A stretch of 64,000 nt of DNA from assembly GCA_000708835.1 (NCBI GenBank), contig DF236991.1:186001-250000 (forward strand), written 5' to 3'. The notes below the pieces were generated by a model, which was not told where the DNA came from, made no database searches, and was given only the letters and a program-made list of their open reading frames with translations. Shown one piece after another: positions 1 to 13,500 of the stretch; the stretch's first letter is position 1, and every line of letters begins with the position of its first letter. The stretch is from Klebsormidium nitens. Lineage: Eukaryota; Streptophyta; Klebsormidiophyceae; Klebsormidiales; Klebsormidiaceae. The position numbers and the translations under genes were made by a program.

Positions 1-3000
1 GGCAGACGCCGCCCTTGACCCTGCAGTAAGGTTGATAGGTTGAATGAACGCGTCACTTTCGTTGCCTTTCATCACGCAGTTGACGGTTGGGTGGGTTAAG
101 CAGAATCTTTTCTCTTTGCGCTCGCCTGCTTTTTCACGTACACGCAGCCCTTGTCCCTGTGGTGCTGGGTCAGCGAAAAGAAAATCCAGGCAAACCGCAG
201 AAGCACGTAACTGCGTCGGAGGGACGGCATAACATCGCCCCCCATCGTCTGATATGGACACTCCAGATTCGTCATTGATTGGCGTTTTCCTGACCCTAGC
301 TGGAACACCCCTGACCCTCTATCCTGACGTGGTCAAAAGGCTCGAGGGCTGAGTGTTGCAGATCGCACTTGGCACCTCAAGCCTCGCCTCCTCTGATGCA
401 ACTTTCTCGGTGCAGATATTGCGCCTGTCTGGATCGCCTTTCTAACCCTGCACAAACCGCACCGGCAGACTAGAAGACATTCCTGTATCTGCCAGTTGAC
501 CAGTGGCCTCGAGTGTTTACAAACAGATTTGGACGTCCTAAGACTCTCTAATCGACCTGATGATACCACAATTCTAATGCTGATACACGATGCTTCAACG
601 AGCTTTTTGGTTGAGCTTGAGCGTGTGACATAAGAAGTATCTCCGACCGAGTCTCCCGCAGTGGCGTCAAACAAAGAGTATGAATGCTCGTCGATGTCAG
701 CGTGACTGGATCTGAAATGAACGGCTCAGCATAATTGAGAGCGCCGCGAAATTTCGACTCACAGGCCATTCCCCACCAGGTTGCCTGGAACGCGGTTTCT
801 CGTCATGGCCGTGAACTGGTGCGACAAAACCTGGGGAAGGCAAACCGGTGACGTCAGAGGTCCAGGCGGAGATGACGTCACGGGCGTCAACTACAAGTCG
901 GCAAGTGAATCATGGGTTCGGCCTTTCCAGCGACAACATCGAAACCAAGTGACTATAGCCGTAAGGGCTCGTGACAAAGAAGTGACATCAGCGGGATCTG
1001 CCCATGATGACGTCAACCGATTGGGAAGCCTGCATAGCGGCGACGTCGCGAATGCTAAGGAAGAGGTGGCGACGAAAAATGCCCAATGAAAGCGCCACTT
1101 GGAAAGTGGCGGCAGGTTTGACGGCTTTCGAAAGAAGCGATGACAACAAGGAAAGTGTTCAGAAGAGATTCTGCATGCTCAGTGGCATTTCTTGCTAGTA
1201 CCCGCGGGTAGTAAGAAGAACTGTCTGGGAATAAGAATGGACGGAGCTGGTCTCCGTCAAAGCCCGGGCGGATAGGGATGTCATTGCGGCCGGCTGAAGT
1301 GTCCATGACGTGACATGCGGACAGAATCAGAAGTCTAAACAAGACTGAACGTCCAACAGCGGTCAGACAAACAAAAATCCGAGAAAAAACAACCCCTGGA
1401 TTTTCCAGTGCAAAGGAGGTTTCGAGAATTGAGCCACGTCTTCCAAAGGCTTTGCAATCGGACGTACACGAATGCTTGTGGATGCCGCGACCGACTTATG
1501 GTCTGGCGAGCCTGCTAAAGCGTCGCATGCAGATAATTGGACGAAACATGATCAAAATTGCAGATCTAAATTGCTGAATAAGGCATTTGAAATAATGGTG
1601 TTGAGGTTCCGCCGTTTCGACCATAAAGACTTACCCGGGGGTTGGCGACCAAGCCAACGAGGCCGCCCTTTGCGAGTCGCCCTCCCCACAACGCTTTGAA
1701 GAAGGACTTTCGCCCATCTGTGGAGGCACGACGGGGGGAATTACCCCTCACAATAGCGTGCTGGTGCCGTGAAACAATTTATAATCTACTATGAGCAGGA
1801 GAGAGCGGCTTTCTGAGAAAGAGTCGTTCTTTCAGTCTGAATCCTAGGCGCTTTGACACGACTTCAACGATGGAATCAGTGATCTGTTGCTCGGAGACCT
1901 CTACAGTACTGCATAGTGCTCAAAATCGTTTGGAGGTCGAGCTCCTATGAGAGTATCGAGAAACTAAACGCGCAGATTGAACCAGCTTTTGCGAGGGTCT
2001 GAAGGCGCACAACTCGACTTGAGTCTAGGTGCGGATGAAGCTGCTGCACACGCATGCGCTGATGCGCAGGAAAGTCAACCATTTCTGTGAGCCCTCTCAA
2101 GGAGGGAGCAAAAAGCACATTGTGGACTTCTCAAAAAGGGTCGACAAACTTCGAAAACACAAATTCTGATATCAGCGGGATGCACGTGGACACCGACATC
2201 AAAACCGACTACCGAGCTCGAGTCTCGCCCAATCCTGATAAACACTCCGGGATCGCAAGTTGCGGCTTTCTGACGTGTCAAGACTAAGTCCTGGCAAGAC
2301 CCGCGGAAGGACCTGGCAAGGACTGTCAATAAGTCACGCTCATTGAGTTTCTCAACGCAGTTTCGGACTTTATCCTTTTGGGGACGGCAGTCAAGTAATG
2401 TACCTAAAAAGATGTCGCCTCCCCAGAATTCCTTGAAGGCTTCCACCTGCGAAGACCCCCAGGTGAACATAAGCGTTGGGAGTCGCCACTATGCATAAGC
2501 CATCTTGATTCTATCAAGAGCATCGGCCGACGGACAGGTCGGCAGAATTGCGTGTGTGTCTATGTGCGTTTGTGCATCTGAAAGCTGAATCGCCTGGCGA
2601 AGACTTATCACGTGTAAGATCCGACGATCGAATACCAAGGGACTCTGCTGACGACAAGAGAGAGCAGGTGTTACAGGCCAGGACAAGAACGGTTCGAAAG
2701 GAAGAGAAACCTCATGAGTATTAGAATCTAGTCAACCGAGGAAGCTAGCGGGTCAGACTGAACCGTACTGAAAAGAGAATCAGATGAAGACTTTCTTTCG
2801 CAGGGCCGGATAAAGGACAGGGAACGCACAAAATTCTCAGAAGCGAACGTTCTGGTGAAGATGAATGTTTGCAGGATATTCCGCGCACCAAGAGACATGA
2901 GGTGAAGAACTGGACAACATTGCGCGGTTGCAGAGACCGAACCGACAGCAGATATAGAGGGCCGCAACTCTTTCACAGCATTCACAACGGAGCTCTCGAA

Positions 3001-6000
3001 AAAAGCTTGGAACCTTGTTCACATGGCCCCAGGAAAGCTGAGGAAGGAAACGCCTTCAGCTTACGGGGGAGATCAGGAAAAGCAAAGTTGAAGGTCAGAA
3101 AGTGCGGAATGGAGAATTGTAAATATTGAATCATGAAAAGCTCACCTCCCCCGGAATATTTTCGTTCACCACACAGACCAGGCGCACGCCGAGGTCCGTA
3201 AACTCGTCCCAATGCTTCCAGACGCTCCTGGCATGGGCGCGGCACGTGCTTTCCCTGCAGCATCGCAGGGCAGAGCTGTCAAGAAATCGGACTACGGGAC
3301 GCTGGCAGTCGATTTGGGGGTTCAGGCAGGCATCTAAACGAGTCTTTTTGCAGGAAGCCCCTGCCAAATCCTCGGGGTTTTCTTTCCCTTCAGGGCCACC
3401 AACCTTTCTAGCATTGCTCCTTGTTCATGAAAAGTTACAGTCGCGTGCGGGACGGTTGTACAAAGTGATCGGACGAGTGAAGAACTGCGACCCAGTCACT
3501 GATGACCCTTGCGATCCACGGCAGGGAGTCAAACAACGCACTTTTCGAAAGGTCGTCACACTGATTGAATCCCAAGCTCTACGGTCGTGACTTTGCCCTC
3601 AGTATCGCTGACGAACTCCTTCAAAATGCAAGTAGAGTGATCAGAAGAACCAAACACGGGATTCCAGGTTATCGTGGGCGGGGAGTCCGTCAACGCCCTT
3701 CCCAAACGACCACCCCATTAGGAACGGGTAGGGCTGGGTGAGAAGAATGAGTCTGAAGTGCGCGTTCATTGTGACCTTTCTGTTGTTGTGCTCGAGCTCT
3801 TTACCAGGCGCTTTCAAAACATAATTGTTGAAACAACTGTACAGATGCTACTGACCAGAAACGGTGACCAAGAACATTTGGGGTTATACCCTAAACTGTC
3901 AAAGCGGCCCCATTCTGCACAAGGTAGTCAACGTGCTTCCAAACAATATCCTTGCATGTCTCGGTATAATATTTCAGATATAAGTCCAAATTTAGACTTA
4001 CCCGGGCCTTCTAATAAGTAGGAACAAGCACACCTGCTCCGTCCACAACTCGCGGGCAGCTACGGTGGCCCCGCTTTTACATTTCTCCGCACTCAACGCT
4101 TCCAGTTGGATCCCCTCGATCTTCCGGAGGGATGTAAGTTTGTTCGGGATGTTTTTGTGGCCCGTGTTCCCCAGGCAGAGGTTGAAGCAGCTCCTGACAC
4201 AAGGGCCGCACATTGTGCTTGGTCACACCCCCAAAGCTGGGCGCGGTGTCAGTCGTTGTCAAGGCCACTGCCTCGAGCGGAGCCAAGTGGAACCGGACGC
4301 TTGGTTACACGTCGTAAAGAAGGGCATTGTGTAAGCTGGCTTTACTTTCGTAAGGATTTTTCTAAGGGAAGAAGACCAGAAAAATGTCACTTGACTTCTC
4401 CAAGGGGCAAGTCGGTAGATCGCGCTACGCTCCCTTTGTTCTTGTGTGAGGATGTGGCCTGATCGGCTGGTAGATCTGTCCCTGTCAGTGCCGGGCAATA
4501 TGACAAATTCTACGCAACTTCTAGTGCTACTGGGCACGACCCATGAGAAATGTGAACAATGTGGGGTGCCTGCCGCTGCGGAAGAAGTCCGTTGAAAGCC
4601 CTAAGCAGCTCGATGATTCTTTCGGGATGCCGCGACAGCTTCACTTGCATTCAAGCACCAGGATTGGCCCTGGTTAGCAACCGAGCGTCGTCTTCTTCCT
4701 CTTTGATCCTCCTTCCTAGCTCTTTGGTCATGGAAAATTGTCATATTGGAGCAACCAGTCCGACCGATACATGATCACTGTCAGGGAGATCATTCCGAGG
4801 ACCCCAGGATTTACGAATTCTAGCTTGGAGACTGGAGGTGATCCCTTCGCAGTCTCGCCTCTAGTTTTCCGAGGTGGGCCCCTAATTATTGCCCTGTGCC
4901 ACTTGGCATGACCACAGACATGCCGATGGTTACAAGTTGGACCGTTGCCAACGGATTGAAGGACTGGGTCAGATGAACCGTGTTTCGTCAGCAGTGCTTG
5001 CGACGAGCCGGTGCGGACCTGGCCGGCAGATATGAGAGATGCACCGGTGCCCATAAATTCCTCCGGCTGGAAAACCGGCCAAAAACAAGCGTATGCGTCC
5101 AGGCTGAACTTACCGGTTTTGTCCTGCTTGCTTTACCGGTAGAAATGCAGAAAGGCCGGTAAACCGCCGTCACCGGTGAAAGTGGGTGGCACGCCCTTTT
5201 CGTCAGCAAAAACGAACACTCTAGCGTGCGCTGCGCACCGTGCACACTGAACCAAGTTGCCAAACTCGTCCGTACCAGAGGCGGTACCAACCGAACCTTT
5301 TCCGGTACATAAAGTGCTCGTGGGTTCCGTACCAGCTGGCCAAGGTACGTACTTTGTTGTCCGGTACCAGCACCCTGGTCCGTAGTTTTGATGGACCACA
5401 GATGTTGACGAGTTCAACCGTGACGCGTGCGCATCCACCGGAATTGAAATATCTCTTTCGACGGTCCCCTGGCTGACCACATCGAAGCACAGCCAGGTCC
5501 CCAGAGATAGCTCTTACTCTCATGTATATTCTGCTGATGATCTTGCGAAATTACAAAGCCAATATTTGCAAAATAAATCGACAGGAAACTGCTTGAATGA
5601 TGAATACATTCGCGGAAGCTACGACTTGTGCACCTTGCCAATAACTTTCATCCTATCGGCAGGCTGGACTTGGAGGTTGTTAACGTGCACATATACCCGC
5701 TTACCGAGCATAATGGAAATGGAAGCCATTTCCAGGGGGGTCTGATTCACTCCCTCAAAGTGACGCGTCGAACAGAGGAAGTCTGTACAGAATGAGTTTT
5801 GTTCGCACCGCCACGTAGCAGAAGGCGCCGCCACCATTCATGTGGTTGACTGCACGCACTTAATCGAGAGAGGAAGGAGAAGAAGGGGCTACCGTGCCAT
5901 GAGAGCTGCAGAAACTTGTCTATGCCAACCGGGTCACAGGATTTGCAAGGGCACCAAACTGGGAAGAAGCACCCATTAACTGGCACGGAGAAGCAACTGT

Positions 6001-7080
6001 TTTCCTATGTAAGCTGGGGCGTCGCTGCTGATTTGGAGACTGTCCAAGTGTAGAAGCTCGCACGGACGCAAAGGGACGTTTCTTTCTTGCATGCAAGGGA
6101 AAGACACCAGCAAATTGTGGGGAAGGTGAGACCTTCATTTCGGCCAAACAACCATTCAAAAACATGGATTCTTTAATTTGTCAGCCTTCCTGGAAGTTTG
6201 GAGCAATTGTTGCTTTGGGACCATTTTCATCGTGCTGAGAATGGGGGATGCGTTATCCATGTCCTTGAGCGCCATTGCAAGCGTGGAAGGGCATGCAGAG
6301 CTTGTGTTCTACGCTCCCGAGCCTGTTTTTGTTGTTCCCATAAGCACGTGACTAACACGGAGGAGATGATTTGGCTGGATTCCTACCGCAAAGTGGACAG
6401 AGGTAGGAATGGGTAATAGTAGCAATGGTTGCAAGCTTGCTAACGTGTTTTATGAGAGAAACGTCATTTGGGATATTTGGCGTCTCCCATAACCGTTTAC
6501 TTTCATCGCGAGTGGGCCTCCCGCAGTTGCAACAACTCTGCTGTTCAGGTCGCTCAAATGTTTTTCTGGTTTTGATTATTGAAAAGGTGATAGAAGCCAG
6601 ATCCATCATAGTATCTTTATGATTGAACATCCTTCAACTCTCAGAAGAACTCTCTTTGCTTATTCAATGAGAATCATACAACCTGCAATGGGTTGATTGG
6701 AGGATTTTGCCCAAGAGGTTGGCAGTTCTTCCTCATGGGAAGTGGAGAAGCTTGCATAAGAGAATTTCCATGGTATTTTGAACATTGCTGGCGAGCTCTG
6801 GTTGATTTTCAAGGGATTGAAAGTTAATTGTCAATTGTACAAACCCGAGGTAATGCAATCACAGGGGCAGTCCTAGTGTGTATGACAATGAACCCATCAG
6901 CAATGAATTTTGGTTGCTAGCAAGATAAGGGACCCGTGATCACCAATTCTTACCTTTGCTAATCAACTCTCTTTGATTGTGCGTATCGCAGTCAGCGGTT
7001 TATGCTCGTAAGTAGTAATATTCTTGCTGTATCCACCACCAAAGGAAAGCACAGTTTTAAAGCAGTGCTCCAACCGGTCT
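1..7080. other. 7 kb without a supportable gene
   Basis: I read both strands and found no open frame with a recognisable family motif and no convincing exon series. The longest frame (131 codons, complement of 2075-2470) has no known motif and is no longer than chance allows at this composition. Local oddities are a cluster of TGACGTCA palindromes at 849-1015 and a cluster of ACCGGT palindromes at 5043-5178. A non-coding 5' exon of the downstream kinase gene could lie here but cannot be located from sequence alone. Confidence 0.6.
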
Positions 7081-7545
7081 CTTGATTGTGCATTTTGGAA
7101 ATTGTCTATCCGCATCTGTATGCTGGTCTTTGCAAATCCCTCCGGAGCTTTTGCAAAGTCTTTTGCAGGACTTTTTCATGCTGAGAGGAGGACCTACTCT
7201 TGTCATGATGCTGGGGGACTTTCAATCACTACGTTCAAGCTTCTTAGCATTTTGAAACTTCAAACTTTGCATTTGTATGCACCACTCCCGGTCTTCTGTG
7301 AATTCTATGCAAATCTTCTTCATGCTGATAGGAGGACCGGATTCTCAGCGGCATCGGGCAACTTCGACTTGTTGAGCCAGCAAGACTAAAAAGAACTCCA
7401 GTATCGGCTCTTTGCATCCCTACGCTGGCCTGTGCTAAACCCCTCCTTGGATTAAATGCAGAATGTGTGCCATGGCTGAAAGGAGGACTTGATTCTCAAT
7501 GAATCCGGGGGAACTCTGATGGCTGACCCAGAGAGGTAGCAAGAC
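7080..7545 (+). repeat. tandem copies leading into kinase exon 1
   Basis: Three degenerate copies of one segment, anchored on a CATGCTGA-like core followed by AGGAGGAC, start at about 7177, 7321 and 7471 (spacings 144 and 150). The last copy runs into the first coding exon and is preceded by an acceptor-like ATGCAG at about 7455-7460. By analogy with the other junction arrays here, this suggests the first coding exon begins at a 3' splice site near 7460 and that a non-coding 5' exon lies upstream. That last step is inference. Confidence 0.55.
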
Positions 7546-7556
7546 TGGTCTCCTCC

Positions 7557-10500
7557 ATGCCTGGAGACCGAGTGAGGGCTCTCTCCGGGAAGGAACACTG
7601 GAGCGGCCATTCAGAGCTTGCCCCGCCTGTAATCAGAAGAGAGCGGAGGGACTTGGGGCGGGCTGAAAGTCTGGAGGGAGACAATCTGGATCTCGAGGGG
7701 TTGACTACAAACAAGAGGCGCGAGACGGACTTTGAACAGGGGCGTCTGGAATCCAATTTAGGACGAAACCAGAGCAGCAAGTCAGGGCAGCTCCTGCTTC
7801 GAACGGAGGGGAAAGAAGACAGCAGAAACCTGTTGCAATCATTGGGATCAGTGCAGAGCTTGGGACGGAACACGCCAGAAGCCCCAGCCACCCCCGTGTC
7901 CATTCTTTCCGCCGGAGGTTTGCACAGTCCGGTTGGTGAAAAGCCTGCGCATCACCCTTTTCCGGTTGGTGTTGCTTGGAGCTCGGCTCGTGCCCGGTGC
8001 GACGCTCCAGATGATGACGAGCCTGCGCGGCGTTGTGAGGAATTGGAGCAACGGATAGAACGCGTCACGTCCTGGGTTGAAGAGTCGCCAACAGGTGGGA
8101 TGGATGAGGAGCGTCTGAAGATGGAGGACCGGGGATCCTCCTCCGACAATGACAGCATCGACACCGACTTGGCTTCGGTCAGGTCTTCCTTTGAGATGGG
8201 GGACGACCAGCGGCCGTCGTTTGATTTCACGTCCGAGTTCAAGGGCGAGTTTCGGCCGCTCCCAACCATGGTCCCCGAGACGTCCCAAAACCTGGAGGGG
8301 TTTGCAGACATGGCGTCCGAGACGATGTCTGGCGATCTGGACACTCCCTCTACGAGCTCCCAGGAGTTTATGCAGATGGTCAGCGACCAGGTTGACGGGA
8401 AGATGTCCAGAAGCCGCCACAACGTTCTGCTGAATTTGATTGGCCAGGGCAGCGGCGCGCTGGAAGACGAGGCGGAGCTAATCCTATACGACCACGAGAC
8501 GGCGGAGCAGTTTGTGCGGGCGTCTCTGCGGACACAGCTCCTTTACTTCAGTCTCGTGGCGATTGCGAGCATGACGGTCGCGGGGTTCATGCTCTCGCTG
8601 CTCTTCTCCAGCATCAAGATCAACAGCCAGCTTCTATCGGAGTACGAAGGGCAGCGAGCGCACCCCCCCTCCCACGGCCATGACTGGTGGATCTTCGGCA
8701 GCATGGCGGGCCAGGGGCTGGTTACACTGCTAGCCGTCCTGATCACCGCGCTCGTTGGAGCGTACGTGACGGACAACAGGAGGGCGGTCCAGAAGGCGCA
8801 GGTACGTGCACAGGCTTTCTGTTGGGCCTTGTGTTGCTACGAGTGCTGAAAGGCCATTTCTCGAAAGTCAGAAGGGGTTTGAGGTATGACTTTTGCTATG
8901 ATTGCCGAAACGTAAGTTCTTGAAAGTCAAAAGGGGTTCGGAAGTTGCACAGGTCTTTCTACAGATTGACTTTCAGATGGCTTGGTTGGTTGGCTGCCTG
9001 CTTGTGACAGGGGTTGATACCAATGTGTCTACTTAGCTAGATTATTTTGAAGGTTGTTGTAAGGTTGTGCTGTTCACAGCGTTAGTAACTGCAAAGAGAA
9101 GGTGCATGTACAAACTGTAGCACAGGGACACGGTGATACTTGGTCAGCAATTGGGGCTATTCAAAGGTGGTGGCTGCCATGATGATAGGAGAAGGAACCC
9201 TTTGAAGGGCTTCTTGGTTGATCCTCTTTATAATGGGCAAGCTGCTATTTTTTACTGGCTGTATTGTTCAGCCATTATAACTTGCTACGAGAGTGGGAAA
9301 TCCTGAAACCCCGTGTTTCTATCTCAAGCTTGCTGGGGTAGTTTTGTTTATCTGGACTTTTCCAGGTTTTGCAATGTTTTCACAGTTATGTAATCTTTCA
9401 CTTTTTAGCAGATCCATCCTTCTTCATCCTGGACAAGAACAACTCTGCTTTCGTAGATGTATTGAACACCGGACAGTTTTCAGTTTTCAAGGGTCATCGG
9501 AAGCAATTCATTGGAGAGCTGCCACTTTTTAGCAACTTCAAGCAGCCTTCTGGCTGTTTCATTGTGGTGAATGTGTAACAATTGACTCCATCCTGAGTAA
9601 GTATTGATTCCTTTTTCTGAATGCAGCATCGTGCTGAGAGGCGAGAGCAAGACGATCTGTTGGCGAGCCGGCGTTCCGAGAGAAGGGCCATGGAGCGCGC
9701 CAAGACAGCCACACGAGCAAAGCAGCAGTTCATGGCTTATGTCTTCCACAACATCCGAGGTGTGTGGCTGCTTTTCAACACATACGCAACGATCAATACC
9801 CTTGCTGAAGATTACATTTCAAAAGTTGACAGGCTAGAGCCACCTTTGAAAGGTTGGACCTTGAGGTGCTCCATGCATGGGGTTGGAAAGGGTCGCCATT
9901 GGAATCTCACGACTTGATTGTTCTTAGTCTTTGCTAAGAATGGGTAGGAGTCATTGCAATTCACCCCTAGTCAGCTCTGGCAAGGATTGGCGTATTCCTA
10001 TCCAGGAGTTTGCCTCCTGCGCCTCTAGGACGCTTGGGCATCAGCCTTCAATGGCTTCACGTCAAATGATGAGTGCTGACCGTGTCCATCTCGTCTTTGT
10101 CTGCAGCTCACTCGAGCTCTTTTCAGGCTATTGTCCTGGTCTGGCAAAGTCCCTTGTTGTCTTGAGGCCTTGAGGCAGACCCTTCTGAAATGCACTGGCG
10201 AAAGCTCCTTTCTTTTCCTTGCAGCGCCAATTTCTGAAGCCATTTCTTAAGTGTCCTTGGAAGGCCAATAGCGCTGTACTGTTCGCTCAAGCTTTACTCG
10301 GTACTCAAGATTTAGATCTTCCAATCTCAGAAACACTGAACGTTCATCCTCCTGTTTGCCAGTCCCGTTCAACGCCATTGTGCTTGGGTTGGGACACATG
10401 CGCGCGGCCGAGTTTGGCGAGTCCCTGCCGGGGGACAAGATGGACCTGATCCAGATGATGTTGGACTGCGCCGAGACGATGACGAGCGTCCTCGATGACG

Positions 10501-13500
10501 TCACGGATATGAGTAAGCGCTGCAAAGCTCTTTTGGATCCTATAAGGTATCATGATGCATGTGACATATGGTCCCCTGATTGGTCTTGTATCAAAAGCCT
10601 ACACATAGAAGAGGTCGGCAATCAGAGTTTTTGGATACGGACAGATAGAGCACGCTGATTGTCAAGAAGTATGAAAGGAAAGCGAGCTAGATTGTAAACC
10701 GCAACTCTGTCTGCCGGGCAAGTGGTTGAACCCTGTAGGCATGTTAGGGGGGACACTAAGAACTTTCAAGCTGCAGGGAGCTGAACTGTTGCAATGAATG
10801 TTTGGCCTGACTTTAACGCCTCGCCAATAAGCGTTCTGCCCTACTTATGTCCGCCTTGTAAGGACGAGTTTCTTGTCGCATTTGCCCCTCTCTTCCTTGT
10901 GACGGGCCCACATCCTCTGGTCTGTCCTTAATGCCCTCTGCAGTGGATCAAATGAGCGACGTTTCCTTGAGCTTAAGTTCTGTAAGCTGACTTGGCTTGT
11001 CTATGTCAAGTTCCCTGTCAACTTCGGCTAAGTTCTCCAACAAACAGGGTATCTGAGAGGTCTTCAATTTAGGAATGTAATGGTAAGACTTGGAAGGTTG
11101 CCAGCGTGGGGCGAAGCTGGTTTGGTTCGGTGGTAGGGTTAGAAATCAGAACATCTAAGTAAGTTAGGAGCTCGCCAAAATTTGAAGCTGACTGAGCTTA
11201 TACCGAAGACTTATCTGCTTTGCTTTCTTCCTCGCAGGTCAATGGGAGGACAACAAGCTGGACCTGCGCACCGACAACTTTGATTTACTGGCTGTCGTTC
11301 GTTTCCTGAGCTGGGGCCTGCGCGATCTGCTCGACCAGAAGAACATCAACTTCGGCATGGTCATCGACCCCCGCGCGCGAGCGGTGCTGTCCAGCCACAA
11401 GACAGGTAAGCGGCGTGCATCAAGTTCCTTTGCTTTCAAGACTGCGTTTGAACGAGAAACCCACTGAACAAGCGATAGTAGAACTTTGAACGGAGGTCGT
11501 ATGCAAGTTGCACGGATCTGTGAGGCTGATGAGATTGAGAGTTTTTCCAGAGTTAGAGTTTTTCCAGTCGTCAAGGGTCCGAGAGCAAAAAGTGCAAGAA
11601 CGGATTTCGATTATATTATAGATTGGTTGGAACTGTGCCTTAGAGGCAAGCTCAGGAGACTTTTCTGCGCACCGCATAAGTGGACAACCTTTTGTTTGAG
11701 CTTGGCAGGAGCAGCCCGTCATTCGACCACTAGCTGCGACGCCTGCACGGCTCCCTTCACCTGAAAGCGTCCTTCAAGTTTGAAACATGGCCAGCAATCC
11801 TCATCCATTCTCCGAATCCCCTTCATTTGCCTTGCCCCGAGGCGTCTTAGTTTGTCGTAATTGACCCGCAGAGTGATCGCTCTTTTGCAGTCGGGGACAA
11901 GCACCGGGTGGTCCAGGTGCTGGGCCAGTTCCTGAGCAACGCGGTCAAGCTCACCCCCCGCAACGGCGAGATCAACCTCGTCATGGCGTGCGAAGATCTG
12001 GAGTGGATCGAGGAAGAGCAGCTTGGCGCGATCGGGTGGCGCATCGTGCGCACCGAGCGAAAGCCGTCGCGCAACTCGTCATCCCACTCGAAACACCCCC
12101 TCTCCGACGACCCCCTGTATACGTCACCGAGCATGTCGGTCGGGTCCGACCCTATGTCGTCTGCCGAGGAGATGCTCCCACGAAAGGTGAGCTTCACGCG
12201 GCAAATCTTGCGACCAACGCTTGACCTTTTTGATGTGACGTTGCCCGAACACGAGGTGTCAAGAGTTTGGTCCTTCTCGTTGAAGTCATTGCCGTGCTGT
12301 TTGGTGGGTGAGCGAGAAAAAAGTAATCAAAACGGCGTCAAGTAAAGCGATCCCGTCGTTTTCAGCTGAGGGTTGCTTTCTGTTTGTCACGGGGCCGGTC
12401 TGCTTGACAGATTCTGTCTTACTTTTCACAGGTGAGCCTCACACCCCGTGCGAAGAAGTCCGGGCTCGGGATGTATTCCCCACGGCGGCGCAGCCGACAG
12501 TCTTTCGAGCGCCCTTCCGGTGGAGATCCATTCGTCGATTTGCCAGCGGTGCAGAGGGTCGACTCGGATGACGTGGAGTCGGGAGGGGCGGATTCAGAGC
12601 CGGGGGGGAGTGACTCTGCAGCCCAAACGAGCCCCAGGGAAGAAGACAACGCACCCGAGGCTTCGCTAATGGAGAAACGAAGTCCCCGAATGGAGGCGAA
12701 CAAGCCCACGCAGTTGCAAATTCCAGGAGAGACGTCGGGTGCAGGAGACTCGGCAGGCGCAGGAGACGCGTTGGGAGGCTCTCTGAAGACGCCTGGGGGG
12801 TCCTTGTCCGCACCATCACCCGCAGGTAAGAGAGCCATGTCAGCGAGTTTAATGGGATCTGGGGTGGCTTGCCAGTTGATTGTACTTTGGCCCCGGTTAG
12901 CTTTGGAAAGGCGCGTAGAGAGGAGATTTGGATGTTATGAAAGGTCCACTTTTCGTTGTGGTGACTTCCAAAGTGCAAATCTGGATGCACCTTTGCACCA
13001 GTATTTGGACTCGTCGGCTTCCGATGTTGTCTATCCGCTTTGTGTTCGGAGAGAGGTGCTCGGAGACCACTTGAGCCTGCGTATGTTTGCTTCTGTTCTG
13101 TTTATAGAGTATTCCGAGGAAGCATCTGGTCATTGCTCGGACTGTAGGTAAGATCGAAGCCTGTCAAGTAGCCTTGAGTTGCAGTCCGTTTTGGCCTGTA
13201 TTGGGGTGGATGTCTGTCAGACACAGTCCTAAGGCTGTTGTGTGACTCGTGAAGCGGACGCCTAGATTGCTCCTGTGCTGCTGTAGGTCTTTCCAGTCAT
13301 ATGCAGGAATTCTATCTACCGCTAAAAGCCTTGAAACGCCTTGGATCGCCCAGATGTTCCATCATTTCATCAGAAATATGCTCTTTCAGTGTTGGTAGGG
13401 TGGCCCGCGCGTTCAATCTTTTGCGTCGATTTCACTTGCCGACTCGTCCCCTCGAACCATCGTACCCACATTCACTGCCGTTTAGCATCCTCGTTACCTC

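Noticed and set aside
2075-2470. 131-codon minus-strand open frame
   Set aside because: Isolated, no motif, no neighbouring exons; length within chance expectation for a 64-kb window.
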